Assembly: GCA_002050435.1 (NCBI GenBank)
Contig: MWYV01000034.1
Span: 1 to 64,000 of the forward strand
Source: Chitinophagales bacterium 33-2
GTDB lineage: Bacteria > Bacteroidota > Bacteroidia > Chitinophagales > Chitinophagaceae
Reading direction: 5' to 3'
DNA: 64,000 nucleotides
This document shows positions 19,020-27,204 of the stretch, piece by piece (the stretch's first letter is position 1; the number at the start of each line of letters is the position of its first letter). Both the position numbers and the translations under genes were made by a program. The notes beneath the pieces were generated by a model. It saw only the letters and a program-made list of their open reading frames with translations, ran no database searches and was not told the DNA's origin.

Positions 19020-19514
19020 TTATTTATTTTTAATGACTAACTGGTTATCGATTCTTTTTGGTCTGAGTGCATTCATATCCATCATCAGCTGTTGCAATTT
19101 TTCCGGACTTTCAATAGTACCTCTCAGTGTAATGATACCTTCATTTACATCAACGTTTACACCGCTGTAACGGTCTGCAGTTTGTTCTGCACTGGAGCGG
19201 AGCGGCGCATCATCTGTTACCTGCACCTGCGCGATCTGGATGTTGTTCACTACTTTTTTTACGCCGTCAATTTCCTTTACTGTTTTTTCAGCATTGGTTC
19301 TGCAGGTTTCATCTGCACAAGAGCCTGTAAGTGTTACTGCACCATCATTTACCATGGCACTGACGCCTGCAAGTGCCGGATCGTTTTGGGTCTTTGAATT
19401 AAATGCTGTCTGGATATCACCATCGCGGTTCTTGTTCTTGCATGAAACAGATAATACCATTGTCATCATTATGAACAATGCATACACCCATCTTCCGGTC
19501 AAAGCTTTCATCAT
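19020..19514 (-). CDS. Double-BON-domain lipoprotein (OsmY-like)
   Basis: A 164-residue lipoprotein with a signal ending LSVSC. Two BON domains follow, with the repeat VNDGAVTLTGSCADE, then VNEGIITLRGTIESPEK; each carries the family's 'G-x-(V/I)-T-L-x-G' core. OsmY-type BON proteins lie in the periplasm, bind membranes or partner proteins and are osmotically induced. A longer reading frame starts upstream, but ATG 19514 puts the signal peptide at the N-terminus. It is divergent from dinB across 168 bp and co-directional with the LysM gene. Confidence 0.85.
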   Translation of the reverse strand: MMKALTGRWVYALFIMMTMVLSVSCKNKNRDGDIQTAFNSKTQNDPALAGVSAMVNDGAVTLTGSCADETCRTNAEKTVKEIDGVKKVVNNIQIAQVQVTDDAPLRSSAEQTADRYSGVNVDVNEGIITLRGTIESPEKLQQLMMDMNALRPKRIDNQLVIKNK

Positions 19515-19682
19515 TTTTAAAAATTTAATTTGAATTACTATTTGATGCAAAATCCATTCCCCGCGTACAGACCCCTCTGCTTAAGCGTCTTCTTTATCCT
19601 GCTTTATAAAGGGGAGGAACGAATAAATCCCATAATGCTAAAAATATTAGTAATTTGGCCGCAGGTTTGTAACCCAGGAATT

Positions 19683-20840
19683 ATGTTCATTTCAGCACAC
19701 AGAACGATCGCCCACCTTGACCTCGACGCTTTTTTTGTAAGCGTGGAATGCCTGAAGAATCCGGCACTCAGAGGGAAGCCTCTGCTGGTAGGAGGACGGA
19801 GCGACCGTGCCGTAGTGGCGGCCTGCAGCTACGAAGCGCGCCGGTTTGGAGTGCATTCAGCCATGCCAATGAAACTGGCCCGGCGCCTGTGCCCCGAAGC
19901 CATGATCATTAGCGGTGATATGGAAAGCTATAGTAAATATTCGCGCGTGGTTACGGATATTATTGCTGATAGAGTGCCGCAGTTTGAAAAAGCTTCTGTA
20001 GATGAATTTTATATAGACATGACGGGCATGGATAAATTTTTTGGTTGCAGCCTGTACACCCGGGAATTAAAAAAAGCCATTACCAGTGAAACAGGCCTGC
20101 CCATTTCTTATGCCATCGCCACCAATAAACTGGTAAGCAAGGTGGCTACCGGCGAAGCCAAACCCAATGGCCAGCTGGAGATCCCGTTTGGAAATGAAAA
20201 AAAATTTCTTGCACCACTGGCAGTGGATAAACTTCCCATGGTCGGATCCAAAACCTCAGCGCTCTTCAGGCAAATGGGTGTGCGCACCATCAAAACGCTG
20301 AGCGAGATACCAGTAGAGATGATGGAAAACCTGATGGGAAAAAATGGCATTGAACTCTGGCGGCGCGCAAACGGAATTGATGACACCCCTGTTGTTCCTT
20401 ACAGTGAACAAAAAAGCATCAGCACCGAAACCACTTTTGAAACAGATACCATCGATATCAGTTTCATGCAGGCAAAAATGGTGCAGATGACAGAAAAGAT
20501 CGCCTATGAACTGCGCCAGCAAAATAAACTCACAGGTTGTGTAAGTCTTAAAATAAGGTACTCCAATTTCGATACCATCACAAAGCAGGTGCGCATTTCC
20601 TACACAGCGCTGGATGATGTGCTGATTGAGACCGTGAAGACCCTGTTCACCAAACTATACGACCGCCGTTTGCTGGTTCGGCTTTTAGGCGTGCGCTTTA
20701 TGCACCTCGTTCCAGGTAATTACCAGATCTGCCTTTTTGATGATCGTGATGATATGATCAGGCTGTACCAGGAAATGGACAAGCTTAACGGAAGGTTTGG
20801 TAAATACATGGTGATGCGTGCAAGTGGATTTTTAAAATAA
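19683..20840 (+). CDS. dinB: Y-family DNA polymerase IV
   Basis: A 385-residue translesion polymerase. Catalytic motifs are intact: HLDLDAFFVSVE (first Asp13), AARRFGVHSAMPM-type finger segment (EARRFGVHSAMP) and ASVDEFYIDMT (Asp107, Glu108), followed by ISYAIATNKLVSKVAT and a little-finger domain. This separates it from ImuB, which lacks the acidic residues. An open frame extends upstream to 19530, but the family starts at ATG 19683. The gene lies 4 bp ahead of a DnaE-type polymerase, an arrangement known from Bacteroidota mutagenesis cassettes. I saw no LexA-type site that I could name. A clamp-binding motif was not identified. Confidence 0.93.
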   Translation: MFISAHRTIAHLDLDAFFVSVECLKNPALRGKPLLVGGRSDRAVVAACSYEARRFGVHSAMPMKLARRLCPEAMIISGDMESYSKYSRVVTDIIADRVPQFEKASVDEFYIDMTGMDKFFGCSLYTRELKKAITSETGLPISYAIATNKLVSKVATGEAKPNGQLEIPFGNEKKFLAPLAVDKLPMVGSKTSALFRQMGVRTIKTLSEIPVEMMENLMGKNGIELWRRANGIDDTPVVPYSEQKSISTETTFETDTIDISFMQAKMVQMTEKIAYELRQQNKLTGCVSLKIRYSNFDTITKQVRISYTALDDVLIETVKTLFTKLYDRRLLVRLLGVRFMHLVPGNYQICLFDDRDDMIRLYQEMDKLNGRFGKYMVMRASGFLK

Positions 20841-20844
20841 GATC

Positions 20845-23772
20845 ATGTACCTGAATTGCAAAACATATTTTTCATACCGCTATGGTACGTTCAGTACCGA
20901 AGCGCTGGTAAATGAAGCTGCCGAAAAAGGCGCAAGCGCCATGGCACTCACCAATATCAACAACACATCTGACTGGTGGGATTTTTTTACCTTATGCCAC
21001 GAAAAAGGCATCAGGCCTGTGCTGGGCGCGGAAATAAGAAACGATGATGAATTGATGTTCATCCTTCTTGCAAAAAACAAGGCCGGGTTGCTGGAGATCA
21101 ACCGCTACCTTTCGCACCATCTTCAGCATAAGGAAATATTTAAAGAAACGCATTGGACTGAAAACATCTGGGTGATCTATCCTTTGGGAAAAAAACAACC
21201 CTCATTGCTTGCACCCAATGAAAAGATAGGGCTGCGTGTGTCGGAAGTGAATAAAATATTTTCTGCTGATAAAAACCTCCTTTCCAGGTTTGTAGTTTGC
21301 CAGGCTGTAACTTATAAGGATAAGAAAGGCTACAACCTTCACAGGCTGCTGCGGGCCATTGACAAAAACATCGTTTTAAGCAGGCAGGAAACTGCATCGA
21401 TCGCGGCAGCAGATGAATATTTTCTTTCACCCGCTGAAATTTTAAAAGCTTTCAGACAGTATCCCCTCATTGTGACCAATACCCTGCAGTTGCTCGACAG
21501 CTGCAGTTATGAAGTGGATCTTTTTACCGACAAGAACAAAAAAGTTTTTTCATCCACCGCAGAAGATGACCGGATCCTGCTCGAGAAACTCGCCATTGAT
21601 GGTTTGCATTACCGCTATGGAAAAAAGAATAAGGAAGCAGACCGCCGTGTAAAAAAAGAACTGAAGATTATTAATGATCTTGGCTTCAATGCGTATTTCC
21701 TGATCACATGGGATGTGATCCGTTATGCACAGAGCCGCGGATTTTATTATGTGGGAAGAGGCTCAGGAGCCAATTCAATTGTTGCTTACTGCCTTCAGAT
21801 CACGGATGTGAACCCGATTGATCTTGATCTTTATTTTGAAAGATTTCTCAATCCCTACCGCACCTCACCACCGGATTTTGATATTGATTTCAGCTGGCAG
21901 GACAGGGATGAAGTGATCGATTATATTTTCAAACGTTATGGTAAAGACCATGTGGCGCTGCTTGGCATGTACAGTACCTTCCAGTACAGGGCCGTTGTTC
22001 GTGAACTGGCAAAGGTTTTCGGACTTCCCAAATCAGAGATTGATGAATTGACTTCCAATCCCAAAGCAACATTAAAGGAAGATAAATACCAGAAATACAT
22101 TCTTTACTATGGTGAACTTTTAAAAAATTTTCCCAATCATTTATCCATTCACCCTGGAGGAATGCTGATCAGCGAAGAACCTGTTTGCCAGTACACTGCA
22201 CTCGATCTTCCACCAAAAGGATTTGCCACAGCGCAGATCGATATGTTTGTTGCAGAAAAAGTTGGATTGTATAAACTCGATATTCTTTCACAGCGCGGGC
22301 TGGGGCACATCCGAGAAACCATTAAGCTGGTAAAAGAAAATCATAGCATCTCCATTGATATAAGAGAAGTGGAACAATTCAAAAAAGATAAAAAAGTGGC
22401 AGAACAAATCAGGCGTGCGGACACTATCGGCTGTTTTTATATTGAAAGTCCTGCCATGCGTCAACTGCTGTTTAAATTAAAATGCGGGGATTATGTAACA
22501 CTGGTAGCAGCCAGTTCCATCATTCGCCCCGGCGTTGCACAATCAGGTATGATGCGCGAATACATTTACCGATTTCACAATCCTGGTAAATTTGAATACC
22601 TGCATCCAAAGATGAAAGAACTGCTGGAAGAAACCTATGGCGTGATGGTGTACCAGGAAGATGTGATCAAGGTGGCGCATCATTTTGCAGGGCTGGATAT
22701 GGGAGAGGCCGATGTGTTGCGAAGAGCGATGAGCGGAAAATACAGGGGAAGAAAAGAGTTTGAAGCGATCCGTGAAAAGTTTTTTGAAAATTGCCGCACA
22801 ATAGGTCATACGGATGACATTGCAAAAGAAGTTTGGCGTCAAATAGAAAGTTTTGGAGGTTACTCTTTTTCAAAAGCCCATTCGGCTTCGTTTGCAGTGG
22901 AAAGCTACCAGAGTCTTTACCTTAAAACATATTTTCCACGCGAGTTTATGGTAGCTGTGATCAACAACTTTGGTGGTTTTTATGATACTGAATTTTATTT
23001 CCATGAATTAAGAAGGGCAGGAGGTGTGGTGCATGCGCCTTGCGTGAATAACAGTGATGAACTCACCAATATTAGTGGCAGCGATGTACATATAGGTTTT
23101 ATTCACGTGAAACAACTGGAAAAGAAGACCATTGAAAAAATACTCGATGAAAGAAATACAGGCGGCGCTTATATGCACCTCCAGGATTTTATTGAGCGAA
23201 CATCAACAGGCATGGAACAACTGAATATGCTGATCAGGATCGGCGCGCTGCGGTTTACAGGAAGGAATAAAAAAGAACTGCTTTGGGAAGCCAATTTTCT
23301 GCACAAACATGTAAAACAAAAAACGGCAGTGGGAAATGCTTTGTTTGCCTCAAAGCCATTGAACTTTAGTTTGCCGAAGCTTGAACAAACCGCTCTGGAA
23401 GATGCAATGGATGAAATGGAGCTGCTGGGATTTCCGCTTTCCGATCCGTTTGGTCTTGTGGATGCAGAGCTGCATATTTTTATTCCCGCACGCGAACTGA
23501 AAGATTACCTGGGAAAACAGGTGGAAGTAATTGGTTATTATGTTACCGAAAAACCTGTGGTTACCATTAAAAAACAGTTGATGCAGTTTGGTACCTTTCT
23601 CGACCAGGAGGGCAACTGGCTGGATACCGTGCACTTTCCTGATGTAGCGAACAGATCGCCGCTCATCGGTAAAGGATTTTATCACATGAAAGGAAAAGTG
23701 GTAGAAGACTTCGGTGTATTTGTTGTTGAAGTGGCGTGGATGAAAAAGTTAGGAAGAAAAGTAGTTCAATAA
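20845..23772 (+). CDS. dnaE: DnaE-type (error-prone) DNA polymerase III alpha
   Basis: A 975-residue C-family polymerase, shorter than the roughly 1,150 residues of a replicative DnaE. The polymerase core is intact: VGRGSGANSIVAYCL, SPPDFDIDFSW (Asp344, Asp346, Asp348), IHPGGMLIS, the DILSQRGLG block and EDVIKVAHHFAG. The N-terminal PHP domain is degenerate: where relatives read H-x-H-S-x-YS it has LNCKTYFSYRYG, and the ALTDHGN block is ALTNINN, so metal-dependent activity there is unlikely. A helix-hairpin-helix and an OB-like domain (EVIGYYVTEKPV) close the protein. The coupling with dinB suggests an inducible translesion role rather than genome replication. Confidence 0.88.
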   Translation: MYLNCKTYFSYRYGTFSTEALVNEAAEKGASAMALTNINNTSDWWDFFTLCHEKGIRPVLGAEIRNDDELMFILLAKNKAGLLEINRYLSHHLQHKEIFKETHWTENIWVIYPLGKKQPSLLAPNEKIGLRVSEVNKIFSADKNLLSRFVVCQAVTYKDKKGYNLHRLLRAIDKNIVLSRQETASIAAADEYFLSPAEILKAFRQYPLIVTNTLQLLDSCSYEVDLFTDKNKKVFSSTAEDDRILLEKLAIDGLHYRYGKKNKEADRRVKKELKIINDLGFNAYFLITWDVIRYAQSRGFYYVGRGSGANSIVAYCLQITDVNPIDLDLYFERFLNPYRTSPPDFDIDFSWQDRDEVIDYIFKRYGKDHVALLGMYSTFQYRAVVRELAKVFGLPKSEIDELTSNPKATLKEDKYQKYILYYGELLKNFPNHLSIHPGGMLISEEPVCQYTALDLPPKGFATAQIDMFVAEKVGLYKLDILSQRGLGHIRETIKLVKENHSISIDIREVEQFKKDKKVAEQIRRADTIGCFYIESPAMRQLLFKLKCGDYVTLVAASSIIRPGVAQSGMMREYIYRFHNPGKFEYLHPKMKELLEETYGVMVYQEDVIKVAHHFAGLDMGEADVLRRAMSGKYRGRKEFEAIREKFFENCRTIGHTDDIAKEVWRQIESFGGYSFSKAHSASFAVESYQSLYLKTYFPREFMVAVINNFGGFYDTEFYFHELRRAGGVVHAPCVNNSDELTNISGSDVHIGFIHVKQLEKKTIEKILDERNTGGAYMHLQDFIERTSTGMEQLNMLIRIGALRFTGRNKKELLWEANFLHKHVKQKTAVGNALFASKPLNFSLPKLEQTALEDAMDEMELLGFPLSDPFGLVDAELHIFIPARELKDYLGKQVEVIGYYVTEKPVVTIKKQLMQFGTFLDQEGNWLDTVHFPDVANRSPLIGKGFYHMKGKVVEDFGVFVVEVAWMKKLGRKVVQ

Positions 23773-23846
23773 TAAAACAACAGAAAACCTTCCGCTAGAA
23801 ACAAATAGGATTTAAAAAATATAAAACCAACTCTTAAAAACAAGGT

Positions 23847-24329
23847 TTATGATTGCTTCAATTGCAGCACCCTGATCTTTTTAAAAGCAGTTTGCCTTGC
23901 ATTATAAAAACTGAAAAGTGTGCGGCCAAAAAATTTCACGGGCCAGTCTAGCAGCACATCTTTCTCATTCCGGGCAAATTTTGCTTTTTTGATATCTGCA
24001 AGATCAACTTCAACAGGAATCACCAGAACATTTTTCATGTTATTGGCAAAGCGCACATCAAGCGCTTCGTTCTCCAGCGTATCTGCAAAATCCACAAGGT
24101 CATCTTCAAAATCTTCCGCATCAATAAAAGCAAGCATAGCGGCGCCTCCCTGCATTAAAAGCATGTTTTGCTTCACCGTTTTTGTAGTATCGACAGAACA
24201 GGAAAAGAAAAAATCAAAAGGCGTTCCGGATCGTTCAGAAGAAAGGATTAAAAACCCTGTTTGTGTTTTGTCCTGGGCTAACAATCCACAGGATAGCAAA
24301 AGAAAATGGAAGAATAGTATCGGTTTCAT
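23847..24329 (-). CDS. Secreted protein of unknown function
   Basis: A 160-residue protein with a signal peptide (MKPILFFHFLLLSCGLLAQ). The mature part is acidic in the middle (DAEDFEDDLVDFADTLENEALD) and basic at the end (ARQTAFKKIRVLQLKQS). I do not recognise a family or catalytic motif. The reading frame is open for 55 further codons upstream, but that part is the translated 75-bp repeat, so the ATG at 24329 is the sensible start. The gene is convergent with the DnaE gene and lies directly beside a dispersed repeat cluster. Confidence 0.7.
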   Translation of the reverse strand: MKPILFFHFLLLSCGLLAQDKTQTGFLILSSERSGTPFDFFFSCSVDTTKTVKQNMLLMQGGAAMLAFIDAEDFEDDLVDFADTLENEALDVRFANNMKNVLVIPVEVDLADIKKAKFARNEKDVLLDWPVKFFGRTLFSFYNARQTAFKKIRVLQLKQS

Positions 24330-24401
24330 ACCCGGATTTTTGGATGAACCGAAGATAGAATAAATTTTTTTAATCACTTTCCCAGGTAAATCATGTTTGC
24401 A

Positions 24402-24490
24402 GCGATCTGCGGGCAACAAAAAAGCCTCCCGCAGATTACGCAGATTTTCGCTGATGGATCTTCTGCGTTCATCCGCGATATCTGCGGGCA
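24402..24490 (+). repeat. 75-bp palindromic repeat, solitary copy
   Basis: One full unit plus the tail of another (GCGATCTGCGGGCA). The unit begins with CCTCCCGCAGATTACGCAG and ends with ATCTGCGGGCA; its two ends pair as CCCGCAGAT/ATCTGCGGG. The same unit occurs near 56727 and as a tandem array from 58826. Confidence 0.85.
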
Positions 24491-24499
24491 ACAATAGGA

Positions 24500-24979
24500 A
24501 GGTACTGGTGTCAAATAGATCCAGGGTTTCTCACCAAAAGAAATTCCAGGCCTAATCTTATCACATTTGGGTGGCTGCCGCGCCTCATTGCTCCTGTTTG
24601 TAACTTGAAGAATCATCATACCTAAGATGGAGCAATTCAGCGCCTCAGGACTTTTAAATAACCAGAGCGCGGGGTGTTGCACCTGTCTTATCATACGGAG
24701 GGCTCTCTTGCGCAATCACCCTAAGACAACTTGTAACCGATACTGCTCCGCATTGATTGCGCTTGAATTTTTGCCTGCCCACCGAAGCGAAGCGCAGGAG
24801 GGGCCACCTTTTTTTTCAAGAAAAAAGGTGGAAGATGCATTTATCATAGCGCTGCTGTCCGGCAAGAAACTCCATTAGGTTATTGCAACTGCAAAATCTA
24901 AGGCCCGGTTTAAGTAATCATCAACAACGCCAGATCCATTGCGCGTTTCATCGAAATCAAATAATTTTCCCCGGACAGC
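24500..24979. repeat. Structured dispersed repeat block M, copy A
   Basis: About 480 bp, also found at 56811-57290 (copy B) and, from the TTTGGGTGG point on, at 57486-57900 (copy C). Four inverted-repeat pairs are visible: ATTGCTCC/GGAGCAAT (24587 and 24629), GCGCAATCA/TGATTGCGC (24710 and 24754), the hairpin CCACCTTTTTT/AAAAAAGGTGG (24804-24831), and GCTGTCCGG/CCGGACAGC (24854 and 24971). Short open frames inside it differ between copies and look non-coding. The rest of the 24330-25165 gap shows only a short 'TTGACCATTGACCATTCACTG' type sequence near 24986 and no gene. Confidence 0.85.
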
Positions 24980-25165
24980 AATGATTGACCATTGACCATT
25001 CACTGCTCTCCGGCATTGTGCATAAAGCAACGTGAGCAATAAAAACTGAGGATTTAATTGCTAATTTGCATATTTAATTTGAACTTTTTAACAGGTTAAA
25101 CAAGGAGGTTGCCATTCACATAATTTTATCATTTGCGCCGCAGGAAATAATAGTAAATTCCTGCC

Positions 25166-25972
25166 TTGAAACGCTGGTTATCCTTAATTTTCGCCCTCAT
25201 TTTTTTCAGCACCATTTTGGAAGCCCAAAACCTGAACGGGTATTGGAAAGGTACGCTTACCATGACCGGTGGATGTTTTCCTGTAAACCATATTGAACTT
25301 CAGATCAAAATAAAAGGCAATGAGGTCTGGGGTGATTCCTATCACTATCTTGATGTAAACAATTATGTGAAAAAAGATTTCAGAGGAAGTTACGATCCTG
25401 AAACAAAAAAGCTGATTGTGCAGGAAGGATTGGTCACCACTTTTAAAATAAGGCCCGACTGCCAGGTATGTATAAAAAGATACGAACTTACTTACAGCAC
25501 CAATGGTACACAGGAAATCCTTACTGGAGGATGGACCGGCCATATTATGAACTCCCGTATCCGTTGCCAGGATGGTTCTATTGTTCTTTCCCGGATTAAA
25601 GAATCCGTGTTTCGTGAAATTCCTGAAATTGCTGTGGATACCGGGCAACTGCGACTTGATTTTTATGATAATGCGGAAGTGGATGGTGATTCCATAACGG
25701 TGCGGGTAAACGGACAAACCATTCTCACCCACCAGCGGCTTTCAACCAAACCCATAACTGCTTTTGTGACCATTGACCAGAACAATCCATTCCAGGAAGT
25801 GGAGATGGTAGCAGAAAACCTGGGATCTATTCCTCCAAACACTGCCATTCTCATTGTTACCGCAGGAAAAGACCGTTACCAGTTATTTTTGTCATCTACG
25901 GAAGAAAAATCAGCCAGGGTAAGATTTGTTTATGATCCTGACCGGCGGGGTCGTATGAACAGCGAGCGGTAA
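25166..25972 (+). CDS. Secreted protein of unknown function
   Basis: A 268-residue protein with a clear signal peptide (KRWLSLIFALIFFSTILEAQ). The first half (about 22-140) begins NLNGYWKGTLTMTGG, like lipocalin/avidin-like beta-barrel proteins, and has four Cys (GGCFPV, DCQVC, RCQ). The second half (about 150-250) is a beta-sandwich-like domain (GDSITVRVNGQTILTHQRLS). No enzyme motif is visible. The start is a TTG; the next ATG (25262) would remove the signal peptide, so TTG is favoured. It is followed 30 bp later by the Rieske gene and may be co-transcribed. Confidence 0.7.
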   Translation: MKRWLSLIFALIFFSTILEAQNLNGYWKGTLTMTGGCFPVNHIELQIKIKGNEVWGDSYHYLDVNNYVKKDFRGSYDPETKKLIVQEGLVTTFKIRPDCQVCIKRYELTYSTNGTQEILTGGWTGHIMNSRIRCQDGSIVLSRIKESVFREIPEIAVDTGQLRLDFYDNAEVDGDSITVRVNGQTILTHQRLSTKPITAFVTIDQNNPFQEVEMVAENLGSIPPNTAILIVTAGKDRYQLFLSSTEEKSARVRFVYDPDRRGRMNSER

Positions 25973-26002
25973 GGCTGGCATAAGAGTTTTATACTTTCCA
26001 GC

Positions 26003-26800
26003 ATGCGTAGCACTGCTCATATTAAATCACACCCGATTCACCCCATTCTGGTTCCCTTTCCTATTGCATTTCTTATCGGTAGTTTTCTTTTTGATCTGTA
26101 TGGGTTTGTCTTTAAAGAACCGGCTTTATATCAAACTTCATTTTATATGCAGGTTGCGGGGATAGGCTTTGCAGTTCTTGCAGCCATTCCCGGGTTGATT
26201 GACCTGAATAAAACTGTGCCTCCTGATAGTTCTGCAAGAAAGAGAGGCATCCGGCATGGCATCCTCAATACACTCATGCTCATTATTTTCACAATTGCCT
26301 GGTTCTACAGAAAAGGAGATAATGCAGATATGCGCATTTTGCTTCTGATGGAATTTACAGGATCCATTCTCTTATTTATTGCTGGATGGATGGGAGGCAC
26401 CCTTGTTTACCGTAACCAGATCGGTGTTGACCGCAGATATGCGCATTCAGGCAAATGGAAGGAAGTATTTATTCCCGATGATGCACCGGAAACTTTTGCT
26501 GTTGAAGGAGCAGAGGATCTTAAGTACAACCAAATGATCCTGGTACATAAAGGAGACAAAAGAATGGTGCTGGCACTTACAGAAAATGGTTTTGTTGCGT
26601 TTGACGACCGTTGTCCCCATAAAGGAGCATCACTTGCAGCAGGAGCCATTATGTGTGGCACAGTTCAGTGTCCCTGGCACGGCAGTCAGTTTCATGTGCA
26701 TTCAGGTGAAGTAACTGCAGGTCCTGCAGAAGAAGGAATCAGGATATATAAAGTGCTGAAGGATAGTGGTAAAATCTTTATCTCCACAATCAATAAGTAG
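26003..26800 (+). CDS. DUF2231 membrane protein fused to a Rieske [2Fe-2S] domain
   Basis: A 265-residue fusion. The N-terminal part (about 10-135) is a DUF2231 domain with four membrane helices, starting with the characteristic HPIHPILVPFPIAFLIGSFLFDL. The C-terminal 100 residues form a Rieske domain with both cluster-binding boxes, CPHKGASL and CPWHGSQF, complete with two Cys and two His. Such proteins may pass electrons between the membrane and a soluble partner, but no oxygenase is adjacent and the partner is unknown. All ligands are present, so the cluster should form. Confidence 0.88.
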   Translation: MRSTAHIKSHPIHPILVPFPIAFLIGSFLFDLYGFVFKEPALYQTSFYMQVAGIGFAVLAAIPGLIDLNKTVPPDSSARKRGIRHGILNTLMLIIFTIAWFYRKGDNADMRILLLMEFTGSILLFIAGWMGGTLVYRNQIGVDRRYAHSGKWKEVFIPDDAPETFAVEGAEDLKYNQMILVHKGDKRMVLALTENGFVAFDDRCPHKGASLAAGAIMCGTVQCPWHGSQFHVHSGEVTAGPAEEGIRIYKVLKDSGKIFISTINK

Positions 26801-27204
26801 TTTTACCATTAAATCCGGGGAAACATCCGTTTGTATTCTCAACATTATCAGTAAATACATCATCCCGATAATAGGTCAAAACCACCATTGTTTGGTGTGG
26901 TGTATCATCTTAGTTTTGTGTCAGAAGTTGTTTGATTCAAATCAAACATTCCAATATCCGGGAAACCAAAAAAACCAGTCCTTAAAAAAACCAAATGGCC
27001 CACGCCAAAATCCAATATCAGGCAACTTCTTTTTTTTACCAATAACGCTATGAAAATATTTATCCTTAGAAAAACCAAAACCAATTCCTAAAAAAACCGA
27101 TCCAGATCCATTGAATTCCACAGGCGTCCAATAATGAATAACCCCCATTAAGACCACTCATCCGCCTGACAATATTCTCCCCCCGAACCAGGGGGAGTTT
27201 TAGT
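26801..27204. other. Gene-poor gap with a palindrome and a hairpin
   Basis: No convincing gene. A palindrome TGTTTGATTCAAATCAAACA (26929-26948, 9-bp arms, 2-bp centre) is operator-like but has no gene at a promoter distance on the plus strand. A hairpin CTCCCCC/GGGGGAG (27177-27197) with T-rich sequence on the plus side lies just past the treS stop. A 71-codon minus frame (26942-27157) is extremely rich in Phe, Gly and Trp; I regard it as simple sequence. Confidence 0.5.

Noticed and set aside
20845..23772. Main replicative polymerase III alpha subunit
   Set aside because: Too short, with a degenerate PHP domain and coupled to dinB; a translesion role fits better.
24374..24878. Small proteins within block M on both strands
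   Set aside because: The corresponding frames in copies B and C differ in length and reading; stems rather than codons are conserved.
26942..27157. 71-codon minus-strand gene rich in Phe, Gly and Trp
   Set aside because: The composition follows TTT/GGT/TGG-rich simple sequence, with no signal or known motif.
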